Below, piece after piece: positions 1 through 5,047 of a DNA stretch of 6,285 bases. Each line of letters starts with the position of its first letter. Within the stretch, counting starts at the first letter, position 1. The translations under genes and the position numbers were made by a program. Below the pieces are notes generated by a model. The model was given only the letters and a program-made list of their open reading frames with translations, was not told where the DNA came from and did not search any database. This DNA comes from JACCYQ01 sp036675565 (GTDB taxonomy: Bacteria > Bacteroidota > Bacteroidia > Chitinophagales > Chitinophagaceae): positions 1-6,285 of the forward strand of contig JAKFER010000192.1 in the NCBI GenBank assembly GCA_036675565.1, in the 5' to 3' direction.

Positions 1-8
1 AAATCCCT

Positions 9-16
9 TATTTTTG
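9..16 (+). promoter_or_regulatory. Possible Bacteroidota -7 promoter element for the tRNA
   Basis: The octamer TATTTTTG fits the Bacteroidota primary-sigma -7 consensus TAnnTTTG exactly and lies 32 bases before the tRNA. That would give a tRNA precursor with a leader of roughly 25 bases. The matching -33 TTG element would fall outside the window, so the call rests on one short, T-rich motif. Confidence 0.3.
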
Positions 17-48
17 CTGCCCGGAAGGGTTTTTGTAAAACAAGATAA

Positions 49-125
49 GGGGGTTTAGCTCAGCTGGCTAGAGCGTTTGCATGGCATGCAAAAGGTCACC
101 GGTTCGACTCCGGTAATCTCCACCA
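49..125 (+). tRNA. tRNA-Ala, anticodon GGC
   Basis: A complete 77-base cloverleaf can be drawn by hand. The acceptor stem pairs 49-55 with 115-121. The D arm opens with GCTC at 58-61. The anticodon stem TTTGC/GCAAA encloses loop ATGGCAT, so the anticodon is GGC. The T arm is ACCGG-TTCGACT-CCGGT, followed by discriminator A122 and an encoded CCA at 123-125. Acceptor pair 3-70 is a G·U wobble, the classic identity element read by alanyl-tRNA synthetase, which supports the alanine call independently of the anticodon. A hairpin terminator follows directly. A partial second copy lies about 316-336 bases downstream. Confidence 0.97.
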
Positions 126-126
126 G

Positions 127-155
127 AGGTTCTGAAAAAATCAGGACCTTTTTTT
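127..155 (+). terminator. Rho-independent terminator of the tRNA-Ala gene
   Basis: A 9-bp stem (127-135 with 141-149, including one T·G pair) closes an AAAAA loop and is followed by a run of T ending at 155. It begins one base after the tRNA CCA. The nuclease start codon at 156 comes straight after the T run, so the nuclease could be reached by read-through from the tRNA promoter. Confidence 0.85.
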
Positions 156-407
156 ATGCTGTATACTTTTTATATACTTTATTCTGATTTGTTGGATCAA
201 TACTACATTGGTCATACTTCTGATATAGATGAAAGATTGTACAGGCATGTTAATTCTGGAAGTAAATCGACCAAAAAAACAAATGATTGGCGAATAGTTT
301 ATACCGAGCTGTTTCAAAGCAAAAGAGAAGCGGTTAAAAGAGAGTTTGAAATCAAAAGGAAAAAGAGCAGGAAATATATCGAATGGCTGATTAGCTCAGC
401 TGGCTAG
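156..407 (+). CDS. Small GIY-YIG nuclease-domain protein
   Basis: This 83-residue protein is a stand-alone GIY-YIG domain of the UvrC-N-terminal/YhbQ type. The first motif is the FYILYS segment (Tyr6, in GIY position), the second is YYIG at 16-19, then the helix Arg at 27 (ERLYRH), and a probable metal-binding Glu at 63 in KREFEIK. Length is normal for this short family, which lacks a separate DNA-binding domain; the true substrate is unknown. The ATG follows the tRNA terminator's T run directly, and no Shine-Dalgarno is visible. The last residues, ISSAG, and the TAG stop are encoded by tRNA D-arm sequence from a second, broken tRNA-Ala copy. A decayed second copy of the gene lies downstream. 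Bacteroidota often carry such genes between tRNA-like sequences, which suggests, but does not prove, mobility. Confidence 0.85.
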   Translation: MLYTFYILYSDLLDQYYIGHTSDIDERLYRHVNSGSKSTKKTNDWRIVYTELFQSKREAVKREFEIKRKKSRKYIEWLISSAG

Positions 408-441
408 AGCGTCCCGCAGACTTGCGGGGTAATCTCCACCA
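391..441 (+). pseudogene. Broken copy of tRNA-Ala
   Basis: Bases 391-412 repeat 22 bases of the intact tRNA (55-76: end of acceptor, D arm, start of anticodon stem) exactly. Bases 428-441 repeat its 3' acceptor strand and CCA. Between them the anticodon arm is replaced by a GC-rich palindrome (CCCGC / GCGGG around AGACTT), and the variable loop and T arm are missing. The 5' acceptor strand is also gone, replaced by the end of the GIY-YIG gene. It cannot fold as a tRNA. The stop codon of the nuclease gene lies within it at 405-407. Confidence 0.85.
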
Positions 442-442
442 G

Positions 443-472
443 AAGTTCTGAAAAAATCAGGACCTTTTTTTT
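443..472 (+). terminator. Second copy of the tRNA terminator
   Basis: This is a near-identical copy of the hairpin at 127-155: stem 443-451 with 457-465, AAAAA loop and eight T residues. One stem pair is lost (A444 opposite C464). It now lies 35 bases after the stop of the GIY-YIG gene and probably still ends its transcript. Confidence 0.7.
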
Positions 473-680
473 ATACTGTTTACTGTTTATACTTTATTCT
501 GCTTTATTGGATCAATACTACATTGGTCATACTTCTGATATAGATGAAAGATTGTACAGACATGTTAATTCAGGAAGTTCTTGTCCGACGAGTCTCCTCC
601 CAAAAAAACAAGATTGCCGTAGAAAAACATGTTAAGGGACTCGTCGGGGAAGGAGTTTATACACGGGTTGCTGCAAGCCT
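473..680 (+). pseudogene. Decayed second copy of the GIY-YIG nuclease gene
   Basis: The sequence parallels the intact nuclease gene. The stretch from about 491 to 576, encoding the YIG region, is nearly identical to about 178-266. The copy is dead: the start codon has become ATA, two bases are lost within the first ten codons and shift the frame, and the middle carries an extra block of about 35 bases with an inverted repeat. Weaker similarity continues to about 680 (GTTTATAC and beyond). With the preceding broken tRNA and terminator it forms a second tRNA-terminator-nuclease unit. An open frame at 544-741 in another phase is not a gene. Confidence 0.75.
584..648. repeat. Inverted repeat inside the decayed nuclease copy
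   Basis: CCGACGAGTC at 585-594 is the exact reverse complement of GACTCGTCGG at 638-647. The stem extends through T·G pairs and a C-G pair to 584-596 with 636-648, around a loop of about 39 bases. The intact nuclease gene lacks this stem and is shorter here, so it probably arrived by insertion of a small palindromic element. Confidence 0.6.
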
Positions 681-682
681 AT

Positions 683-808
683 CTAAAAGTATCCACATTC
701 TTTGCATTTCTGATCGTCCGTTGTATTTTGGCCTGAGTTAAACAAAAAGTTACCACCAGGCCCGGCTGTAGAATTTTCAATAAACCTACCACAAGCATCA
801 ACTGTTAG
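683..808 (-). pseudogene. Possible 3' end of an unidentified coding relic
   Basis: Read on the minus strand, this segment gives about 41 open codons ending in TAG, with natural-looking codon use. The residues look protein-like: VDACGRFIEN, AGPGGNF, and a final KCKECGYF with a C-x-x-C pair. The frame stays open further upstream, but there it runs antisense to the lipoprotein gene at 843 and is not credible. I do not recognise the family. It may be the C-terminal remnant of a lost gene, or chance. Confidence 0.25.
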
Positions 809-842
809 ATGCGGTAAAGAGAAGGGCGAAAATATACCCACT

Positions 843-1436
843 ATGAGCTTCAAATTGATTGTTTTCATTTTACCACTAAGTATATACTTACTCGCCTGCA
901 CAAAAGAAAATAACACAAACAATCCGCCTGACACGCCGGACAAAAACCTTATTCCTTTAAAGGAAGGCAATAACTGGAACTATATTTATTACAACTATGA
1001 TGACAATGGCAATCTCGAGAGCACCACTCACTGGTCTGATAGTATTGTGTCAACGATGTCCCACAATGGAAACACGTACTATGACGCACGTTGGAATATA
1101 AGAAATGTAGACACTAACACGGTGGAGGTAAAACGGGATAATGGCAGGATTGAGACATTTTTCAAAAGAGTTTTTACTGGCGACACCGTAATTTATACAG
1201 ACACTTTAAGCCCTTTAGACAATACAGTCAGGAAACTGGTAGCTTACGCTACTCCGGTTAATATTCTTGGGTACAGTTGCATTAAAAACGAAGTAGTGTA
1301 TACGACGATGGGAGTAACGGTAGAGAAAAACGTGACATATATTAAACCAGGAATAGGCATTGTTCGATATGAATTTTACTACGGCAATACCAACCTCGTC
1401 GACAGGTTTGATTTGGTTTCGTATTCATTGAAATAG
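843..1436 (+). CDS. Small surface lipoprotein of unknown function
   Basis: The 197-residue product starts with a type II signal peptide: residues 1-18 are hydrophobic and end in the lipobox LLAC, so Cys19 would be lipidated. The residues after it, T-K-E-N-N, fit the Bacteroidota surface-export pattern C-x-K-(D/E), followed by a flexible N/P/D-rich linker. The rest looks like one beta-rich domain that opens with IPLKEGNNWNYIYY and ends with GIGIVRYEF. The same layout, PL-x-x-x-x-W-x-Y near the start and KGIGLIYLD near the end, is found in the C-terminal domain of the lipoprotein at 3249-4895. No enzyme motif is visible. Purine-rich GAGAAGGG lies about 15 bases before the ATG. Function is unknown; a cell-surface role is inferred from the lipobox only. 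Confidence 0.8.
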   Translation: MSFKLIVFILPLSIYLLACTKENNTNNPPDTPDKNLIPLKEGNNWNYIYYNYDDNGNLESTTHWSDSIVSTMSHNGNTYYDARWNIRNVDTNTVEVKRDNGRIETFFKRVFTGDTVIYTDTLSPLDNTVRKLVAYATPVNILGYSCIKNEVVYTTMGVTVEKNVTYIKPGIGIVRYEFYYGNTNLVDRFDLVSYSLK

Positions 1437-1458
1437 ATTTTGCTAATGCCTGGTAGCC

Positions 1459-1501
1459 CTCTCAAAAAACACAATTCACAGTCGAAAAAACATTTTGAGA
1501 G
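1459..1501. repeat. 9-bp inverted repeat after the lipoprotein gene
   Basis: CTCTCAAAA at 1459-1467 and TTTTGAGAG at 1493-1501 are exact reverse complements around a 25-base A-rich loop, starting 22 bases after the lipoprotein stop. The right arm is followed by TCCCGG rather than a T run, so it is not a standard intrinsic terminator. It could be a transcript-end structure or the ends of a small lost element. Confidence 0.5.
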
Positions 1502-1558
1502 TCCCGGCGAACCGGCGGCCTGGTTTCCGGTCTGTTGAAGTTCTGATGGGTCTTTCTT

Positions 1559-1849
1559 TTATCCGCGCCAACAATTTCTGAACCGCAATAGAGCATCCAA
1601 TGCAATGCTTTGTTTTACCATCGTTGCTTCAAACTCCCTGTCTGCTTTTTCATGGTCTTTGAAAAAAGGATCTATGCCTGACTGCGCAATGCTGAACTAG
1701 CGGTATTCTTCCTGGCGCTTGTTGAGTTTGTTGTTAATGCCTGCCGGTAGGCAGGGTTAAGGTTTTTGGTTAATGATCAATGGCGCTGCAAGTAAATGCA
1801 AGCTGCCCGTTGCAAACAGGCCGATCTTTATTAACTGGCATTTATGCAT
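1559..1849 (-). pseudogene. Decayed small membrane or secreted protein gene
   Basis: One reading frame on the minus strand runs from ATG at 1847-1849 to TAA at 1559-1561, 96 codons, broken by two stops: TAA at 1757-1759 (codon 31) and TAG at 1697-1699. Both halves look coding. The N-terminus (MHKCQLIKIGLFATG and on to LLAAPLIINQKP) resembles a signal peptide or membrane helix of about 20 residues. The rest is charged and helical (NNKLNKRQEEYR, then IDPFFKDHEKADREFEATM and ALDALLRF). The first stop lies two bases from a GC-rich palindrome at 1740-1755, whose arrival may have broken the gene. I do not recognise the family. Agreement of frame across 291 bases is the main support. Confidence 0.5.
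1740..1755. repeat. Short GC-rich palindrome, REP-like
   Basis: CCTGCC and GGCAGG pair as a 6-bp stem around GGTA. It lies within the minus-strand pseudogene next to the first stop codon. It resembles the palindromes at 412-428 and 2869-2885, which suggests one family of short dispersed elements. Confidence 0.5.
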
Positions 1850-2016
1850 GACGAATCGCGGGAATGATAGATGGAGTGAAAGGGTATTGAGTAGTCCTGG
1901 TTTGGAACACTATTGTTACCATGATTTTACACTTGTTTACACTTTCTTTACCACTTTCCTGCTGATTTATCCGGTTGAGGCATATAATATTGTGTCAAAA
2001 GAATAAACTTAGTTTT

Positions 2017-2424
2017 ATGCATAAAAAGAAACTGGTAGTGCTTTCGGTATTGATAGCTTTTGTTCTGTTAGGCGCGGCTACTTCCCTGCGTCCAAAAAAG
2101 GAAAGAAACCTCAAAGTATTGCCAAAGGATATCAGCGGCCAGATGCTTGACAGTATCATGCAAACCTATAATAAAGCCCTTGGCGTAACTTGTAATTTCT
2201 GCCATAGCCCGGCCAAAACCCCGTTGCCGGTTCCGACGGCCGATAGTCTTGATTATGCGCTGGACGACAATTCGATGAAAGAAAACGCCAGGCGTATGAT
2301 GCTGCTAAACATTGATATCAATAAAAGATATTTTTACTACGACACGGCTTCAAGGCCCGAATACCTGAAAGTCATCACCTGCAAAACCTGCCACCAGGGA
2401 CATCCATTTCCACCGGAAGATTAG
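2017..2424 (+). CDS. Exported dihaem c-type cytochrome (reaction-centre cytochrome-like)
   Basis: The 135-residue protein has an N-terminal signal or anchor (positively charged MHKKK, then hydrophobic residues 6-22) and two covalent haem-binding motifs, CNFCH at 59-63 and CKTCH at 122-126. The context GVTCNFCH, and the helix with MM at 94-95 that may supply an axial Met, resemble the half-size relatives of photosynthetic reaction-centre cytochrome c subunits found in non-photosynthetic Bacteroidota. Electron transfer in the periplasm is the likely role; the partner is unknown. The start at 2017 is preferred over an in-frame ATG at 1975, since only it puts the lysines and hydrophobic stretch at the N-terminus. 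The last codons, encoding HPFPPED, lie inside a duplicated segment: a near copy encoding HPFPLED followed by TAG sits at 2981-3004 without the rest of the gene. Confidence 0.85.
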   Translation: MHKKKLVVLSVLIAFVLLGAATSLRPKKERNLKVLPKDISGQMLDSIMQTYNKALGVTCNFCHSPAKTPLPVPTADSLDYALDDNSMKENARRMMLLNIDINKRYFYYDTASRPEYLKVITCKTCHQGHPFPPED

Positions 2425-2596
2425 GCGTTTCTCACAACGAAAGCAACGAGGCAGCGATCTTCTTAAAAACGGTTACGGGATAAACTGTTGCCAAAGGTGC
2501 GTGTCTTCACGCACCTTGCATTAATAATGAAAGTTTCGGTGCGTGGAGACACGCACCGAGGCGACCTCACATTTGCGGACACACACCAAGGCGGAG
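2397..2596 (+). repeat. Long repeat, copy 1 (includes cytochrome gene end)
   Basis: About 200 bases match 2977-3176 with only a few substitutions, at a constant offset of 580. The segment covers the last nine codons and stop of the cytochrome gene, a spacer, and the 112-bp core (2485-2596) that also occurs at 4904-5015. The core folds into two hairpins. Stem 2494-2503 with 2508-2517 (10 bp) closes loop TCTT. Stem 2536-2545 with 2550-2559 (10 bp) closes loop GAGA, a GNRA tetraloop. The core ends in ACACACCAAGGCGGAG. Open frames through it (2463-2759 minus, 2488-2763 and 2543-2815 plus) follow the repeat and show no protein family, so I treat it as non-coding. Confidence 0.9.
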
Positions 2597-2625
2597 GGCT
2601 ACGACAAAACGACATTCTCCATACC

Positions 2626-2703
2626 TTGTTCGTATCTTCTTCTTGTCTTGTTCGCTTCCCGCCGAAGCCGAAGCGAAGCAAATACGAAGAAGGTACGAAG
2701 CAA
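2626..2703. repeat. Large imperfect stem-loop
   Basis: TTCGTATCTTCTTC (2629-2642) pairs with 2686-2699 over 14 bp, with one T·G pair. An inner stem pairs TTCGCTTC (2651-2658) with GAAGCGAA (2670-2677), and both stems continue through a TTG/CAA triplet past a single bulged G. A hairpin of this size in a gap without genes may be a dispersed Bacteroidota palindrome or a structured RNA. No T run follows. Confidence 0.55.
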
Positions 2704-2722
2704 ACAGGAAGCAAACAGGAAG
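2697..2722 (+). repeat. 11-bp tandem repeat
   Basis: GAAGCAAACAG occurs twice head to tail (2697-2707, 2708-2718), followed by GAAG, giving about 2.4 copies. It overlaps the base of the large stem-loop. It is probably a replication-slippage product. Confidence 0.65.
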
Positions 2723-2851
2723 AAAGTGTTTTTGAGGAATGGCTTTTTAAAGCAAACAAGTAAAGGTAAAATAGTAAAGCAGACTAAGGATAAACACTTG
2801 CTTTTCTATCTATAAGTAATGCAATTAAATAAAGCAATGATGAGGACTATT

Positions 2852-2885
2852 TGGCAGGTTTGCCCAAACTGCCGCGGGCAGGCAG
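2852..2885. repeat. Adjoining hairpins with GC-rich REP-like palindrome
   Basis: GGCAG/TTT at 2853-2861 (with one bulged G) pairs with AAACTGCC at 2866-2873. Overlapping it, CTGCC and GGCAG (2869-2881) pair around GCG. The two stems share bases and are mutually exclusive. The right end, GCAGACTT, also occurs in the palindrome that replaced the anticodon arm of the broken tRNA at 391-441. Confidence 0.45.
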
Positions 2886-2952
2886 ACTTTCAATGCATGA
2901 TTGGATAAAAAAAATCACTTAGTAATGCGGTTGGTGAAAAACGCCAACCCCG

Positions 2953-2976
2953 GCGTAGAGACACACCAAGGCGGAG
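2953..2976 (+). repeat. Internally deleted fragment of the 112-bp core repeat
   Basis: GCGTAGAGACAC joins part of the core's second hairpin directly to its 3' end, ACACCAAGGCGGAG. It abuts repeat copy 2, so the order here is repeat end, cytochrome gene end, full repeat. It marks the join of the 580-bp duplication. Confidence 0.6.
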
Positions 2977-3176
2977 GGGACATCCATTTCCACTGGAAGA
3001 TTAGGCGTTTCTCACAACGAAAGCAACGAGGCAACGATCTTCTTAAAAACGGTTACGGGATAAACTGTTGCCAAAGGTGCGTGTCTTCACGCACCTCGCA
3101 TTAATAATGAAAGTTTCGGTGCGTGGGGACACGCACCGAGGCGACCTCACATTTGCGGACACACACCAAGGCGGAG
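2977..3176 (+). repeat. Long repeat, copy 2
   Basis: This is the second copy of the 200-bp segment at 2397-2596, in the same orientation. It contains an orphan end of the cytochrome gene (encoding HPFPLED and TAG, 2981-3004) and the 112-bp core at 3065-3176. The second hairpin is intact, but its loop is GGGA instead of GAGA, still a GNRA loop. The first hairpin has lost its outermost pair (C for T). The copy ends 72 bases before the large lipoprotein start. An ATG at 3123 inside this copy is in frame with the lipoprotein but is not its start. Confidence 0.9.
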
Positions 3177-3216
3177 AAATCAACGGCTCTGTTTAAATCT
3201 GGCAACAAACAATTTT

Positions 3217-3224
3217 TAGCTTTG
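3217..3224 (+). promoter_or_regulatory. Probable -7 promoter element of the large lipoprotein gene
   Basis: TAGCTTTG fits the Bacteroidota -7 consensus TAnnTTTG exactly and lies 24 bases before the ATG at 3249, which predicts a leader of about 20 bases. No clean -33 TTG is seen at the usual spacing. The element is in unique sequence just past repeat copy 2, so the gene probably has its own promoter. Confidence 0.4.
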
Positions 3225-3248
3225 TTGATTTCTTATATTGTGCAACAT

Positions 3249-4895
3249 ATGAAGAAGTGGATACTGTATGTGCTACTCGGCTATCTTTTTTTTTCCTGCC
3301 AGAAAGAAATTCACTGGGATTTACAATCTAAGGGTTTCCTGGCGAAAGATAGTATTGGAAATTGTCTTCCTGTTACAGCTAATGGCGAATATGTAGAAGA
3401 TAGTGCAACAGGCAATAACAATTTCCTGATGATTGATGTTAATGTTATCGAAGTTGGTATTTATAACATTTACACCGACAGTATCAACGGCCTTGTATTT
3501 AAAGCTGCCGGGGAATTTAATACCACAGGCATTAATCATGTAAAACTTTTATGTAGTGGTAAACCAATTGCTACAGATACTAGCTATTTCATCATACATT
3601 ATGACACCAGTTTTTGCGAAGCGATTGTAATAGTTAAAAGCAATGCAATACCTCCTGCAGTATTTACATTATCAGGCGCCCCCGCCAAATGCATGGATTA
3701 TATGGTACAAGGAACCTACAGAAAATATCTTGCTACCGATACATCCAATACTGTAAATGTACATGTAGACGTAAGCTCGCCAGGCAGATATGATATCATT
3801 ACTGATACAGTGAATGGTTATTGGTTCACCGGTTCCGGAATTTTTACAGCTGCAGGAATACAATCCGTAGACATATATTCAAATGGCACACCAATAGATG
3901 AAGGCACTAATGTATTTACACTGCACGCAAATAGAGCTGTTTGTAATTTTAATGTAGACGTAAATTCAGATGAAGCAAAATTTACATTGCAGGGATCACC
4001 TGGAAAATGTATGAATGATACGGTGATCGGCACATACGTAAAGAGAATTGGGTTAGATACTTTTAGTAAAGTGAATGTGGAAGTAAATGTTACATTACCC
4101 GGCACTTATGCACTTGTAACTGATACTGTGAACGGATATTCTTTCAAGGGATATGGCATTTTTACTGCAACCGGCCAACAAACTGTTACCATGTATGCAG
4201 TAGGATATCCTCTGCTTGAGGGAACAGATATTTTCACGGTAAGCGGCAGCGCGTCTTCCTGCAGTTTTGAAGTAACAGTGCTGGCCGATTTAGTAATTGC
4301 ACCAGGCCAGGATTATTTTCCGCTTACAGATAGCAGTTATTGGATTTACAATGACCTCTATTATAAAGGTACTTCTATTAAAAGAACTGTCTCCGGCGCA
4401 TCATATGTAAATGGCCATACGTACAAGGTAATGCAGCAAACAGACAGGTATAGCAGTAAGGAATATCTATTTAGAAAAAAAGGAGATGATTACCTTGAGT
4501 ACGCAAAAGCAGATAAGTACACAGAGGCTTTTCAATTTAAGGACAGTATTTTTACAGAACATTTATTTCTTAAAGAGAACATTACGCAAAATCAGGGCTG
4601 GGAAAGTCCCGAATTCCAAGGGGCTTCTACGTTTAACCAGGTGCTTGTTTTAAAATATTCTTATAAATGTTTAAAAAGAGACGCAGTGGTTACTGTTAAC
4701 GGGAAAGCATTTGCAAATGTGCTCGTCATTGAAATGCGTCCACTTATACGCTCTATAAATAATCCGTGGAGTTTTACAAACGAGGTATATACATACTATT
4801 ATGCAAAAGGAATTGGTTTGATTTATTTAGATGCAATTAGTAATGCCGGGTACCTGAAAGCTCAAATAGAATTGAACACCTGGCTTGTAAACTAA
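3249..4895 (+). CDS. Large surface lipoprotein with three Ig-like repeats
   Basis: The start at 3249 gives 548 residues. The N-terminus MKKW, a hydrophobic stretch and the lipobox FFSC make Cys17 the lipidated residue, and Q-K-E after it fits the surface-export pattern C-x-K-(D/E). An in-frame ATG at 3123 would add 42 residues encoded by repeat copy 2 and would bury the signal peptide. Residues 38-130, 147-239 and 253-345 are three copies of one beta-sandwich-like module with period 106-109. Each has an early Cys (39, 148, 254) and a late Cys (123, 232, 338), plausibly disulfide-bonded, and a shared TDTVNGYxF then FTAxGxQ motif, less conserved in the first. Residues 350-548 form a different domain (DYFPLTDSSYWIYN to KGIGLIYLD) like the lipoprotein at 843-1436. 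No catalytic motif is seen; binding or adhesion at the cell surface is a guess. Confidence 0.85.
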   Translation: MKKWILYVLLGYLFFSCQKEIHWDLQSKGFLAKDSIGNCLPVTANGEYVEDSATGNNNFLMIDVNVIEVGIYNIYTDSINGLVFKAAGEFNTTGINHVKLLCSGKPIATDTSYFIIHYDTSFCEAIVIVKSNAIPPAVFTLSGAPAKCMDYMVQGTYRKYLATDTSNTVNVHVDVSSPGRYDIITDTVNGYWFTGSGIFTAAGIQSVDIYSNGTPIDEGTNVFTLHANRAVCNFNVDVNSDEAKFTLQGSPGKCMNDTVIGTYVKRIGLDTFSKVNVEVNVTLPGTYALVTDTVNGYSFKGYGIFTATGQQTVTMYAVGYPLLEGTDIFTVSGSASSCSFEVTVLADLVIAPGQDYFPLTDSSYWIYNDLYYKGTSIKRTVSGASYVNGHTYKVMQQTDRYSSKEYLFRKKGDDYLEYAKADKYTEAFQFKDSIFTEHLFLKENITQNQGWESPEFQGASTFNQVLVLKYSYKCLKRDAVVTVNGKAFANVLVIEMRPLIRSINNPWSFTNEVYTYYYAKGIGLIYLDAISNAGYLKAQIELNTWLVN

Positions 4896-4903
4896 ATTAT
4901 CAG

Positions 4904-5015
4904 CTGTTGCCAAAGGTGCGTGTCTTCACACACTTTGCATTAATAATGAAAGTTTCGGTGCGTGGAGACACGCACCGAGGCGACCTCACATTTGCGGACA
5001 CACACCAAGGCGGAG
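4904..5015 (+). repeat. Core repeat, copy 3
   Basis: This 112-bp copy matches 2485-2596 and 3065-3176 in the same orientation but lacks the upstream 88 bases with the cytochrome gene end. Both hairpins are present. The second is perfect with loop GAGA. The first carries one mismatch and one G·T pair from base changes on its right arm. The copy starts nine bases after the lipoprotein stop codon and ends 33 bases before the truncated GH97 fragment on the other strand. Its hairpins could shape the 3' end of the lipoprotein mRNA. Open frames through it are not genes. Confidence 0.9.
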
Positions 5016-5047
5016 GAATTTCAAAATTATGGGTAATTGTGGAGCTG

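Noticed and set aside
391..441. A second functional tRNA
   Set aside because: The T arm, variable loop and 5' acceptor strand are missing, and no 7-base anticodon loop can form.
1459..1501. Intrinsic terminator of the small lipoprotein gene
   Set aside because: The loop is long and neither arm is followed by a T run on the plus strand.
1773..2006. Open frame of 77 codons on the plus strand
   Set aside because: It overlaps the start of the minus-strand pseudogene, has no coding pattern and no plausible ribosome site.
2463..2815. Overlapping open frames on both strands (2463-2759 minus, 2488-2763 and 2543-2815 plus)
   Set aside because: They follow the hairpin repeat and the palindromic stretch after it; the same translations recur in the other repeat copies, with no start context or recognisable protein family.
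2901..3104. Open frame of 67 codons on the plus strand
   Set aside because: It runs across the repeat fragment, the orphan cytochrome end and the first part of repeat copy 2 in a different frame; composition is explained by the repeat.
3321..4105. Three minus-strand open frames opposite the large lipoprotein
   Set aside because: The plus strand has clear protein repeats, a lipobox and regular Cys spacing; the antisense frames are by-products.
2485..5015. CRISPR array
   Set aside because: The repeat has only three full copies, is 112 bp long and is unevenly spaced (580 and 1839 bases apart) with a gene between two copies.
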